From: Brevibacterium daeguense
GTDB taxonomy: Bacteria > Actinomycetota > Actinomycetes > Actinomycetales > Brevibacteriaceae
Reading direction: 5' to 3'
Length of the DNA stretch: 64,000 nucleotides
Assembly: GCF_021729135.1 (NCBI RefSeq)
Contig: NZ_JAJTWW010000004.1
Span: 248,001 to 312,000 of the forward strand
Below, one piece after another: positions 41,911-49,826 of the stretch. The translations under genes were made by a program, and so were the position numbers. The notes under the pieces are model-generated. The model saw only the letters and a list, made by a program, of their open reading frames with translations, made no database searches and was not told the DNA's origin. Numbering within the stretch: the first letter of the stretch is position 1; each line of letters begins with the position of its first letter.

Positions 41911-42449
41911 GGGCCGTGCGAACCGCCGGCCTCCTGGCGATCGTCCTGACCGTCGCCGCCGCCCTCCACCTCGGCCAGTTCTCCGACGCCACCTTCACCT
42001 CGACCTCCAGCAGCGCCACCAGCACCGTCAATGCCGCAACCGACTGGACACCGCCCCAGCTGACCCTCGCTCACCCCGGCTCCCCAGTCACCGGCACCAT
42101 GACGCTCAGCGCCACCGCCAACGACCTTGAAGACCCCGACGTCACCATCAGCATCGACCTCTCCGCATCCGGCGCGAACGCCTGGTCGCAGCTGTGCAGC
42201 CCATCCCCATCGCCGGTCACCTGCACCTGGGACACCACCGCCCATAAGGACGGCACCTATGACATCCGCGCCACCGCCACCGACACCTCCGACAACGCCA
42301 CTGTCGAAACCATCACCATCGAAACGATCACGAGCGAACCCGCCACCACGGCGGCCGAACCTGCTACCAGCGAACCGACTCCCAGTGCGCCCGCCACCAG
42401 CGAGCCCGCAACAGACGAAACCTTCGCTGGCGAGAACTCCGCTTCCTGA
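41907..42449 (+). CDS. Secreted Ig-like repeat protein with SipW-type signal
   Basis: A 180-residue exported protein. The signal peptide (TAGLLAIVLTVAAALHLGQF) is followed by DATFTSTSSS, close to the post-signal segment of the TasA-like neighbour, so it is probably processed by the same peptidase. Residues about 48-145 are an Ig-like beta domain (TMTLSATANDLEDPDVTIS, KDGTYDIRATATD). The C-terminus is a Thr/Pro/Glu-rich repeat tail that may span the cell wall. There is no LPxTG motif. The gene overlaps sipW by ATGA, so the two are coupled. Confidence 0.72.
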   Translation: MRAVRTAGLLAIVLTVAAALHLGQFSDATFTSTSSSATSTVNAATDWTPPQLTLAHPGSPVTGTMTLSATANDLEDPDVTISIDLSASGANAWSQLCSPSPSPVTCTWDTTAHKDGTYDIRATATDTSDNATVETITIETITSEPATTAAEPATSEPTPSAPATSEPATDETFAGENSAS

Positions 42450-42488
42450 CGCCTCGCCCGAGTCCGGCACGCGATACCCCGCAGGAAA

Positions 42489-42504
42489 ACTCTTGAACAA
42501 GAGT
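42489..42504. promoter_or_regulatory. 16-bp palindrome upstream of the 42569 gene
   Basis: ACTCTTGAACAAGAGT has perfect 7-nt arms and a 2-nt centre. A TTGAAC that could be a -35 box lies inside it. It sits 65 bp before the small gene at 42569 and is a possible operator. Confidence 0.45.
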
Positions 42505-42568
42505 ATTGTTAAGACGCATTGCAGGGATTATGTGAAGGTCTTTCAACCGAGGCAGAGAGGGTTCGACA

Positions 42569-42916
42569 ATGACATACGAAGAGCTGAGAGCACAGGTTCA
42601 GGACAATCACGGCGTGCTGACCGTGGAGGCATGGGTGCTCCGTGATGCCCAGGGGGCAGGCCGACTGACCCGCGGAGTCAACGAAGCGATCTGTGAGACC
42701 TTGGCTGCCCACGGCATGGGCGCCATACCTCACACCCCTGACCTCATGCCCACCAACCAAGACGACCTGGTCCGCGTGTACACCAAGGAATCCGCGGTCG
42801 GGAAAGTGCTCGAGATCGCCAACATCCCCGGAGAGGACAACGACCGACTCATCATCGAGAGCGTCGACGACCACGCTTCCGACATCGTCCAGAAGATCCG
42901 CATGCTCGTCGCCTGA
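42569..42916 (+). CDS. Hypothetical protein after the TasA-like cluster
   Basis: A 115-residue soluble protein without a signal peptide. A TVEAWVLRDAQGAGRLTRGVNEAI segment, GMGAIPHTPDL and a C-terminal helix (DHASDIVQKIRMLV) are the main features; I do not recognise the family. A GAGAGGG sequence lies upstream of the ATG. A separate palindrome upstream indicates its own promoter. Base composition is lower in GC than the central chromosome genes. Confidence 0.6.
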   Translation: MTYEELRAQVQDNHGVLTVEAWVLRDAQGAGRLTRGVNEAICETLAAHGMGAIPHTPDLMPTNQDDLVRVYTKESAVGKVLEIANIPGEDNDRLIIESVDDHASDIVQKIRMLVA

Positions 42917-43292
42917 ACGTGCGCATCTCGCTCAAAGGGGTGACGAGCTGGAACTCGCGTCCCTCTGCGATACGGTCACGTGGACGAGCTGGCTGCGCAA
43001 CAGGCTGGCGAACTCCGGGTACTTTAACGCCTGCTGAGAGTCTTGTGCCCCGAAGCGGTCGTGCGCCCGTGGATTCCGGACCCCCAACATCGACCCCGGA
43101 AGATGTCCGCGAAACCTTCTTGTTCGTCCTTACCGCTTTGACCCGGCGCTTTGGCGACAGAGACCTGCGGAGCCGAACCGCCGAAAGCCTCGCAGATGAG
43201 CTTGACGTGTGATTGAGCCCAACCCGTCATCGTCCGCACTCGAACCTTGACGTGATCCACCCCTCTCCCGATACGAAATTGCAGGGGCGGGT
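42917..43292. other. Intergenic region, possible decayed DNA
   Basis: I see no convincing gene in these 376 bp. Short open frames on both strands lack ribosome sites and domains. The patchy, frame-broken protein-like stretches suggest decayed coding DNA, but no parent gene was recognised. Confidence 0.4.
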
Positions 43293-44903
43293 CTACTGCC
43301 GGAGTTTCCGGCGCTGAATCTTCCCGGTCGGAGTCATGGGCAGTTCGTCCACGAATTCCAGGATGCGGGGGTACTGATAGAAGGCGAGCGTGGCCTTCAC
43401 GTGCGCCTGCAGCTCTTGGCGGAGCTCTTCCGTGGGAGTAATGCCTTCGCGCAGGACGACGTAGGCCGCGACGACCTCGCCGCGGGTCTCGTCCGGCTGG
43501 CCGACGACCGCAGCCAGGGCGACGTGAGGACTCTGCATGAGAGTCTCCTCGATCTCGCTCGGACCGATCCTGTACCCGGCGGAGGAGATGACGTCATCCG
43601 TGCGTCCGCTGAAGTAGACGTTGCCGTCCGCGTCCATCGACCCCAGGTCGCCGGTGCGCAGGTAGTCCCTGTGGTACTTTTCCCGGGTCTTCTCCGGCTG
43701 GTTCCAGTAGCCGAGGAACTCCCCCGGGTTCGGTGTGTGCACGCAGATCTCGCCGGTCTCCCCGACTGGAGTCGCGGTCCCGTCGGGATTCAGGATGCGC
43801 ACGGAGAAGCCCGGCACGGCCCGTCCCATCGACCCTTCGGCGGGCTGCCAGCGGGAGCGGTCCTGGCCGATAAAGATGTTCATCTCGGTCTGGCCGTAGA
43901 ACTCGTTGATGTGGCAGCCCAGGTGCGTCCTCGACCAGACCTGGAGTTCCGCGCCCAATGATTCTCCGCCGGAGGCGAGGCTCCTGATCTGCCCGCGGCC
44001 GATGGACACGCCGGCCGCCCGGAGGTGCTTCAGGGCAGTCGGCGGCATAAAGCTGTTGCGTACCTTGAGTGTGCCGAACATGTGCCGGGCGAGCTCGGGA
44101 GTGAACTTCTCCTGGCAGGCCACCACGGGAACGCCGCACGCGAGGCTGGGGAAGAGCACATCGAGCAGGCCGCCGATCCAGGCCCATTCCGCCGGGGTCC
44201 ACATCCGGTCGCCCGGTTGCGGGAAGTCCTCGTGGGTGGAGCGGACGCCGGGCATGTGCCCGACGAGCACGCGGTGAGCATGCAGGGCACCCTTGGGATT
44301 ACCGGTGGTGCCGGAGGTGTAGATCAACAGAGCCGGGTCATCCGGGTGCGTGTCCTGCGGCGCAAAGACACCCACCTCGCCGCCCGCCAACGCGTCGGAC
44401 ATCGGGAGGATGGCTTTCGTCGACTCCTGGCCGAGATCACCAGGGTCATCGCTGCACACGACATGGGTGAGGTCGGGGGCGTCGCTCCAGCCCGAGGAGA
44501 CCCGGGTCAGGTCGCCGCGGCGGCCAAAAAGCACCCGGGAGGATGAGTCCTCGAGGCGAAAGCGCACGGCATCGGGACCGAACTTCGTGGTCAGCGGCAC
44601 CACTACGAGCCCGGCGTAGTACGCGGCGCAGTGCGCGACGACGAGCTCCCAGCACTGGGGCAGGAAAACTGAGATTCGATCGCCCTTAGCCAGCCCCTGG
44701 CCTTGCAACCATGCTGCCAACGACCGGGAGCGGTCCCGCAGTTCCCCGAAGCTCACCACCAGGTCCCGTGTACCGGTCTCGATGATGGCCGGGGCGTCGG
44801 CATCCTGGGAGTCCAGGCTGTCGACAGCGATGTTGAAGCGCACCGGGACGTGCCAGGCGAAATCCTCTGCATCCAGGTCCTGCCACCAAGCTGGTCTCTT
44901 CAT
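43293..44903 (-). CDS. Acyl-CoA synthetase (acetyl/medium-chain type)
   Basis: A 536-residue AMP-forming ligase. The P-loop IYTSGTTGNPKGAL, the A5 region NEFYGQTEMN, the YLRTGDLGSMDADG motif, the GRTDDVISSAGYRIGPSEIE hinge and the C-terminal PTGKIQRRKL catalytic Lys are all visible, which makes this a medium-chain or acetyl-type acyl-CoA synthetase. The start ATG 44903 is used; a TTG two codons upstream is possible. The hydrolase gene ends 55 bp upstream on the same strand, so hydrolase and ligase probably share a transcript: one may release an acid that the other activates. Confidence 0.88.
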   Translation of the reverse strand: MKRPAWWQDLDAEDFAWHVPVRFNIAVDSLDSQDADAPAIIETGTRDLVVSFGELRDRSRSLAAWLQGQGLAKGDRISVFLPQCWELVVAHCAAYYAGLVVVPLTTKFGPDAVRFRLEDSSSRVLFGRRGDLTRVSSGWSDAPDLTHVVCSDDPGDLGQESTKAILPMSDALAGGEVGVFAPQDTHPDDPALLIYTSGTTGNPKGALHAHRVLVGHMPGVRSTHEDFPQPGDRMWTPAEWAWIGGLLDVLFPSLACGVPVVACQEKFTPELARHMFGTLKVRNSFMPPTALKHLRAAGVSIGRGQIRSLASGGESLGAELQVWSRTHLGCHINEFYGQTEMNIFIGQDRSRWQPAEGSMGRAVPGFSVRILNPDGTATPVGETGEICVHTPNPGEFLGYWNQPEKTREKYHRDYLRTGDLGSMDADGNVYFSGRTDDVISSAGYRIGPSEIEETLMQSPHVALAAVVGQPDETRGEVVAAYVVLREGITPTEELRQELQAHVKATLAFYQYPRILEFVDELPMTPTGKIQRRKLRQ

Positions 44904-44958
44904 CCGCAATACCCGCTTCTAGTTTTCGTTCTCGTGTCCCGAGACCGCAAGACGCCGT

Positions 44959-45852
44959 TCAAAGTTGGTTCTGGAACCAGGCCAGTGCTTCTCCGCTGGA
45001 CAGTTCGAAGGCGTCCACATAAGCATCGAAGTGTCCACCGGGCAGAATGATCATCTTCTTTGGTTCAAATGCCTTTTCGTAGGCGGCAATCGCGAATCTG
45101 GTGGGGGCAAGAACGTCGTTTTCGGCTGGCATCAGGAGCAGCGGCGTGGGACTGACTTTGTCGATGAATGACTCGGGGATGTACTCGGAGAGGTATTCCA
45201 GGCTTCGTTGGGTGACCTCGTTGCGCCAATTGGGTGCTCGCGTCTCCCCAGTTTTCGTGAACCATTCGTAAGAGTCTGGCGTGGGAAGCGCTGACGAGGC
45301 CAGAGGATCTTCGTCCACGACAGGGACCATGACCGGTTCTTCGCCTCGGAAGCGGTTGAGGCGGTCCTCATCGAACGAAGCCCGAAGCCCATCGATGAAA
45401 TCGGGCCTAACCAAAGCGCGAAGGTTTTCGTACCCATTGATGAGGGGAACTTGGCTGACGACGGCCTTGACGCGACTGTCGATGGCACCGAGCACAATAG
45501 CGTGACCGCCGGAGAAACTGGAGCCCCATACCCCGATTCTGCTGGGATCAGTTTCCTCCATGGTGCATGCGTAGGTGATCGCGTCCCGGTACCCGCGCAC
45601 CTGGAGCCAAGGATCGATCTCCTGGCGCGGCAATCCGTCACTGTCGCCGAAGGACTTGTTGTCGTGGACCAGCACGTTGAGCCCGTTGGCCGCGAAATGC
45701 TCCGCATAGCGGTCCAGATACATTTCCTTCACGGCAGAAAACCCGTGGGCCATCACCACGGTGGGCAATTTTCCATTGGCATTGTCTGCAGGATAGAACC
45801 ACCCGCGCAGGGTGGTGCCCTCGGACGTGAACTCGATATCTCGACGAGACAT
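44959..45852 (-). CDS. Alpha/beta hydrolase
   Basis: A 297-residue serine hydrolase. The VVMAHGFSAVKEMYLDRYAE oxyanion-hole region, the nucleophile elbow GSSFSGGHA near residue 129, the LLLMPAENDVLAP acidic region and the GGHFDAY histidine are all in place. Related proteins include dienelactone-hydrolase-like and peptidase S15-like esterases. A perfect AGGAGG lies 6 nt before ATG 45852. GC content is visibly lower than in core genes, with many AT-rich codons, as in the AraC gene upstream, suggesting acquisition together. Confidence 0.87.
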   Translation of the reverse strand: MSRRDIEFTSEGTTLRGWFYPADNANGKLPTVVMAHGFSAVKEMYLDRYAEHFAANGLNVLVHDNKSFGDSDGLPRQEIDPWLQVRGYRDAITYACTMEETDPSRIGVWGSSFSGGHAIVLGAIDSRVKAVVSQVPLINGYENLRALVRPDFIDGLRASFDEDRLNRFRGEEPVMVPVVDEDPLASSALPTPDSYEWFTKTGETRAPNWRNEVTQRSLEYLSEYIPESFIDKVSPTPLLLMPAENDVLAPTRFAIAAYEKAFEPKKMIILPGGHFDAYVDAFELSSGEALAWFQNQL

Positions 45853-45959
45853 AACTGGCCTCCTAGCCATGGATGGGTGATGAGCGATGAAATGCACTCG
45901 TTTGGTGGTGGTGATGCCGCTGATTGCGTAGCCGTCGATGGAGCTGCGTTGACTGACGG

Positions 45960-46907
45960 TTACGATGCTTCGGCGCGTACCGCGGAGGGCGTGCGCCCGA
46001 ACTTTTCTTTGAACAATCGGCTGAAGTGGGAAGAGTCGGCAAAGCTCCAGCGCTGGGAGATCAGCCCCACCGACTCTGTGCTGAGAGCCACATCGGCATA
46101 TGCGCAATCGAGTCGGCGTTGGCGCACGTGGTGGGTGAAAGTCTCTCCGACTGCCGCGAAGAGACGATTGATGGTGCGCACTGAGACGTGATGGATCCGC
46201 GCTACCTTCTCAGGACTCAGATCCGGATCCCGCAGGTGCTGGTCGATGTATCGGACCACAACGGCGAACAGCGCTGACCCGGTCTCCTCGGTTGCATCGC
46301 GCACGGCCAGGTCTGGTCGAGCCGCGCCTAGGAACAATTCCAATGCTGCCCGTCCCGCGTTTTCCCGAGCACCAGCCTCCAGACGCGTGCCAGTCCTGCT
46401 CAGGATGTCCACGTAGTCGATGAACAATTGCACACCGGGGGCGCGTCGTTCCATGGTGTACCCAGTTCGCGCCGCGTAGGGCTGCTTCGTGCCCTCCAAG
46501 ATCCGCCGGGGAATGAACAAACTGCGCTTGACATACCAGTCGTGGACTTCGAACGTCGCGGGAGAACTGGTATCCCAGACAACGACGTCACCGGGAGTCA
46601 AGGTGAAGACGTTCCCTCCCTGGGATACAGATTCCCGGCCAAAGCGATTGACCAGTACCACCACGTAGTCCTCATCCGACGAAGCAATTTCGCGAGCGTC
46701 TCGTCTGCCGGCGCTCGGCCCGCATTCAAAGTCCACCAGCGTAAGATCACCGAATTCAGTCCGGGTGGCCCGACCAGATTTCGCCCAGCCGTCCCGCGTG
46801 GTGATCCTCGTGCGGAAGGTCAAGTGGGTTTCGTTGAGCATGCTGCTGAACCCATCGGCCAACTCGTGGTCAAGGTCGACTGTCCACGTTCTCGTCGGCT
46901 CATCCAT
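45960..46907 (-). CDS. AraC-family regulator
   Basis: A regulator of about 315 residues. Residues about 1-180 form an AraC-binding-type cupin sensor domain (TPGDVVVWDTSSPATFEV). The C-terminal pair of helix-turn-helix motifs covers about 215-312, ending in SFADSSHFSRLFKEKFGRTPSAVR. It is encoded upstream of the hydrolase and ligase on the same strand, so it probably controls them. The start is uncertain: ATG 46907 gives the usual family length, while the frame stays open to 47144 without protein-like features. Confidence 0.82.
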   Translation of the reverse strand: MDEPTRTWTVDLDHELADGFSSMLNETHLTFRTRITTRDGWAKSGRATRTEFGDLTLVDFECGPSAGRRDAREIASSDEDYVVVLVNRFGRESVSQGGNVFTLTPGDVVVWDTSSPATFEVHDWYVKRSLFIPRRILEGTKQPYAARTGYTMERRAPGVQLFIDYVDILSRTGTRLEAGARENAGRAALELFLGAARPDLAVRDATEETGSALFAVVVRYIDQHLRDPDLSPEKVARIHHVSVRTINRLFAAVGETFTHHVRQRRLDCAYADVALSTESVGLISQRWSFADSSHFSRLFKEKFGRTPSAVRAEAS

Positions 46908-47295
46908 TTCAATCTCGTGCAATGGTTCGCCCCTTCCTGCACGCTGCGCCTCGGTCGGCCAGAGCTGGACTCTCCCCAAAGCGCGAGGCGGCGTCCTCCG
47001 GTACAGAGCAATGCGCGTCTGGCAACCGCTTGCCTTCAGTCTGCTAAGAGTATGCCGTAAATCACATAACGCCTGCGACGCCTCGATGAACACACGCGAC
47101 ACCGATGGATCCCTCCCCTCATGACCTGCCGTCGTGGGAGACATGGGGGACTATGCCCAGAGCGGTATCGGAGGTGCCAGAATGACCGTCCAGCTCGATG
47201 GGGTCCGAAGATCAGCGACCGCCGGTTCAGCTTCTGGGTATGCTGATGGTGACAGGTGCGAACGGCCTGCCTTCAACGACGAAGGAGACGACATC
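46908..47295. other. Intergenic region between divergent AraC and Rieske genes
   Basis: No separate gene is supported in these 388 bp. The AraC frame remains open through part of it, and the Rieske fusion frame opens at 47134, but neither extension has a ribosome site or domain. It probably holds the two promoters. Confidence 0.45.
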
Positions 47296-48147
47296 ATGTC
47301 GACGATCACGCGTGCCATCGAATCCATCGAGGCCAGTAAGCGGCTGGATCCGATCGCCGGACGGATATCCGGGTGGGTTCAGAAGGCAACAGCATCATCA
47401 GTGGTCAAGAGCGGTCTGTCCGGGACTTGGATCGGCCACCCGCTTCACCCACCCCTGACCGACCTGCCGATCGGTGCGTGGACCATGGCCAGCCTGCTCG
47501 ATATCACCGGCAGGGGATCGATGGAGGCCGCCGCCCAGCGCCTCGTCGGCGTCGGTGTGCTCGCCGCTGTGCCGACGGCCGCCTCGGGCGCTGCTGACTG
47601 GTCCGACGCGTACGGCAAGGAACAGCGAGTCGGCCTGGTCCACGCCGTCGCCAACTTCGCGGGCACTGCATTGCAGGCGGCATCATGGGTAGCCCGGCGC
47701 AACGGTCGCCACCGGCTGGGTGCAGCACTGTCCCTGGCCGGGCTGTCCTCGACAGCGGCCGGCGGCTACCTGGGCGGCTACCTGTCGTTCGGTCTGGGGC
47801 TCGGGGTCGATCACACAGCCTTCGAGCATCCGACTGCCGAATGGACGGATGTCGCGGCGACCACGGAGGTGTCCGAGGGCCAGATCATCAGGGTGGATGC
47901 CCAGGGCACACCGGTGGCGCTGACCCGCCGTGACGGTCAGCTCCGCGCGCTGTCCGCCACCTGCGTCCACGCCGGCGGCCCCCTCGACGAAGGCCGCATC
48001 GACGGCGACTGCCTGGTCTGCCCATGGCACGGCAGCAAGTTCCGCCTCGCCGACGGCACGCCGGTGCGAGGGCCGGCGACGATGAAGCAGCCCACCTGGC
48101 AGACGAGAAGCACCGACGGCAGGATCCTCGTCAGACGAGAGGGCTGA
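47296..48147 (+). CDS. DUF2231-Rieske fusion protein
   Basis: A 283-residue protein. Residues about 40-175 are a DUF2231 membrane domain with four helices and the conserved GHPLHPPLTDLPIGAW opening. Residues about 185-283 are a Rieske [2Fe-2S] domain with CVHAGG (223-228) and CPWHGSKF (242-249) cluster ligands. The fusion suggests a membrane-anchored electron carrier. AAGGAG lies about 9 nt before ATG 47296. It stands alone, divergent from the AraC gene; the downstream stretch holds GC-rich repeats. Confidence 0.85.
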   Translation: MSTITRAIESIEASKRLDPIAGRISGWVQKATASSVVKSGLSGTWIGHPLHPPLTDLPIGAWTMASLLDITGRGSMEAAAQRLVGVGVLAAVPTAASGAADWSDAYGKEQRVGLVHAVANFAGTALQAASWVARRNGRHRLGAALSLAGLSSTAAGGYLGGYLSFGLGLGVDHTAFEHPTAEWTDVAATTEVSEGQIIRVDAQGTPVALTRRDGQLRALSATCVHAGGPLDEGRIDGDCLVCPWHGSKFRLADGTPVRGPATMKQPTWQTRSTDGRILVRREG

Positions 48148-48168
48148 CCCGAGCGCCGGACAGCTGAA

Positions 48169-48261
48169 CCCGGCGGCCCGGCGGCTTACCCGGCCACCCG
48201 GCAACTCACCGGCGGCCCAACGGCTGGCCCGGCGGCCCGGCGGCTCACCCGGCCACCCGGC
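48169..48261. repeat. Pair of 34-bp direct repeats in GC-rich spacer
   Basis: A 34-bp unit beginning CCCGGCGGCCCGGCGGCT appears at 48169-48202 and 48228-48261 with one difference (59-bp offset), between the DUF2231-Rieske gene and the aldo/keto reductase. It may help termination between these convergent genes; no specific function is seen. Confidence 0.6.
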
Positions 48262-48270
48262 CGCCGGGCG

Positions 48271-49233
48271 TCAGACGAAGGCTGCGGACGCCTCGGCGAG
48301 CTGTGCCACCTGCTCGTCGGTCAGCCGCAGTGAAGCGGCCGCGAAGAGCTGATCCAGCTGAGCGAGCGTGGTCGCGGCTGCGATCGGCGCGGTGATCGTG
48401 CCGTTCGCGACAGCCCAGGCGAGTGCCACCGACGCGGGATCGGTGCCGTGGGCTGCAGCGATGTCGTCGAGCACGTCCAGCACCTTCAGGCCGGCCGGGG
48501 TGAGGTAGCCCTTGACCGCGCCACCGCGGGCGCGGCCCTCGGTGTCGGCCTCGGAGCGGTACTTCCCGCTGAGGAAACCGCCGGCGAGCACCTGGTAGGG
48601 GAAGACGGACATGCCGTGCCGCTCAGCGGCACCGGCGAGCTCCTGCTCGTACTGGCGGGTGACAAGGGAGTACTGCGGCTGGAGCGCGACGGGCTTGGCG
48701 AAGCCGTTCTCCTCCGCCGCGCGGAACCACTCGTCGATGGCCTGCGGGGAGAAGTTGGACAGCGCGACGGCACGGATCTTGCCCTCGGTCACGAGCTGGT
48801 CGAAGGCAGCAGCGCTCTCCACGATCGGAGTCTCGTCGTCCTGGTTGTGGGCGTAGTACAGGTCGATGTGATCGGTCTGCAGGCGGCGCAGCGACTCCTC
48901 TGCACCCCGGACGATCGTCTCCGGCTTCAGCCCGAGCAGGTCCGGCTTGCCGGACACCTTGGTCGCGACGACGATGTCGTCGCGGTTGCGCCGCGACTTC
49001 AGCCACTGCCCGATCACCGTCTCCGATTCGCCGCCGGAGTTGCCCGGCACCCAGTAGGAGTACATGTCGGCAGTGTCGAGGAAGCTCCCGCCGCGCTCGA
49101 CGAAGCCGTCGAGGACGGCGTGATATTCCTCCGGTGCGGCCGGGTCGTTGAACGTGTTGGTCCCCAGGACCAGCGGGTGGATGCCCAGCTCGGAGCCTCC
49201 GATGCGGACGGTGGCGGTCGATGGCGCAGTCAT
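48271..49233 (-). CDS. Aldo/keto reductase
   Basis: A 320-residue NADPH-dependent oxidoreductase. The catalytic set is visible as FLDTADMYSYW (Asp, Tyr), VATKVSGKPD (Lys) and LYYAHNQDD (His). A GKYRSEA segment and C-terminal nucleotide-site helices follow. It probably reduces an aldehyde or ketone in the same pathway as the AcnX genes, which end 80 bp upstream on the same strand. The start ATG 49233 is supported by AAGGG 6 nt upstream; the frame is open further upstream without support. Confidence 0.87.
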   Translation of the reverse strand: MTAPSTATVRIGGSELGIHPLVLGTNTFNDPAAPEEYHAVLDGFVERGGSFLDTADMYSYWVPGNSGGESETVIGQWLKSRRNRDDIVVATKVSGKPDLLGLKPETIVRGAEESLRRLQTDHIDLYYAHNQDDETPIVESAAAFDQLVTEGKIRAVALSNFSPQAIDEWFRAAEENGFAKPVALQPQYSLVTRQYEQELAGAAERHGMSVFPYQVLAGGFLSGKYRSEADTEGRARGGAVKGYLTPAGLKVLDVLDDIAAAHGTDPASVALAWAVANGTITAPIAAATTLAQLDQLFAAASLRLTDEQVAQLAEASAAFV

Positions 49234-49313
49234 ATGGTCCCTTCCCTGTCGTCGTGGACGGCAGCCGGCGGGCCCGTCTGCTCGCCCCACGCGCACGTGC
49301 ACTCGGTGTTCCT

Positions 49314-49826
49314 TCAGCCTAGATGCGCCGGGTCCACCTGGGCGTACTCGCCGATCTCCACCGACGCGAACGCGAGCTCTGCCCGTGCCGCCGTGCGCAC
49401 CGCCGGCCAGTCCTCGCGTGCCACCTCGGCCACCGGGATCGCGGCACCGCCGATCTCCGCTGCGGCCAGGCAGCCGGAGACGATGATCGCGTCGGGCTCG
49501 GTCACGATGATCGCCGCCGGCGCGCGACCGCGCATGATGAGCTCGGCGAGCACGCTGGAGCCCGACGACGAGCCCTTCGACGCAGGAAGCACGAGGACGG
49601 TGCCGCTGATCGAGGTTCCGCAGTGCGGGTGGTGGACGTCGCTGATCGTGCCGTGCTCGTCGACGCCGCCCCAGAACGACACCGGCTCGATGACGAGCAC
49701 CGGACCCTCACCTGTGCCCGGGTGGAGCACCCGGGCACGCACTCCGGAGTCGGTTCGCGCGGGCCGGTCCCGTCCGCGGCCCGCTTCCCCTGCCGAGGCG
49801 CCGCCCCACTCCGCCTGCTCACTCAC
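49314..49826 (-). CDS. Aconitase X small (swivel) subunit
   Basis: A 170-residue protein matching the DUF126 swivel domain of aconitase X. GVDEHGTISDVHHPHCGTSISGT and SKGSSSGSSVLAE are characteristic; the latter loop includes the catalytic Ser region. It pairs with the large subunit encoded just upstream, and the GTG start overlaps that stop by 4 nt (GTGA). Bacterial AcnX enzymes are mostly cis-3-hydroxy-L-proline dehydratases (established knowledge), which would feed a proline-type catabolic route. The first 35 residues are a variable extension. Confidence 0.87.
   Translation of the reverse strand: MSEQAEWGGASAGEAGRGRDRPARTDSGVRARVLHPGTGEGPVLVIEPVSFWGGVDEHGTISDVHHPHCGTSISGTVLVLPASKGSSSGSSVLAELIMRGRAPAAIIVTEPDAIIVSGCLAAAEIGGAAIPVAEVAREDWPAVRTAARAELAFASVEIGEYAQVDPAHLG

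Noticed and set aside
42919..43212. 97-codon plus-strand frame after the hypothetical gene
   Set aside because: No ribosome site or domain, and the composition shifts midway; more likely decayed DNA.
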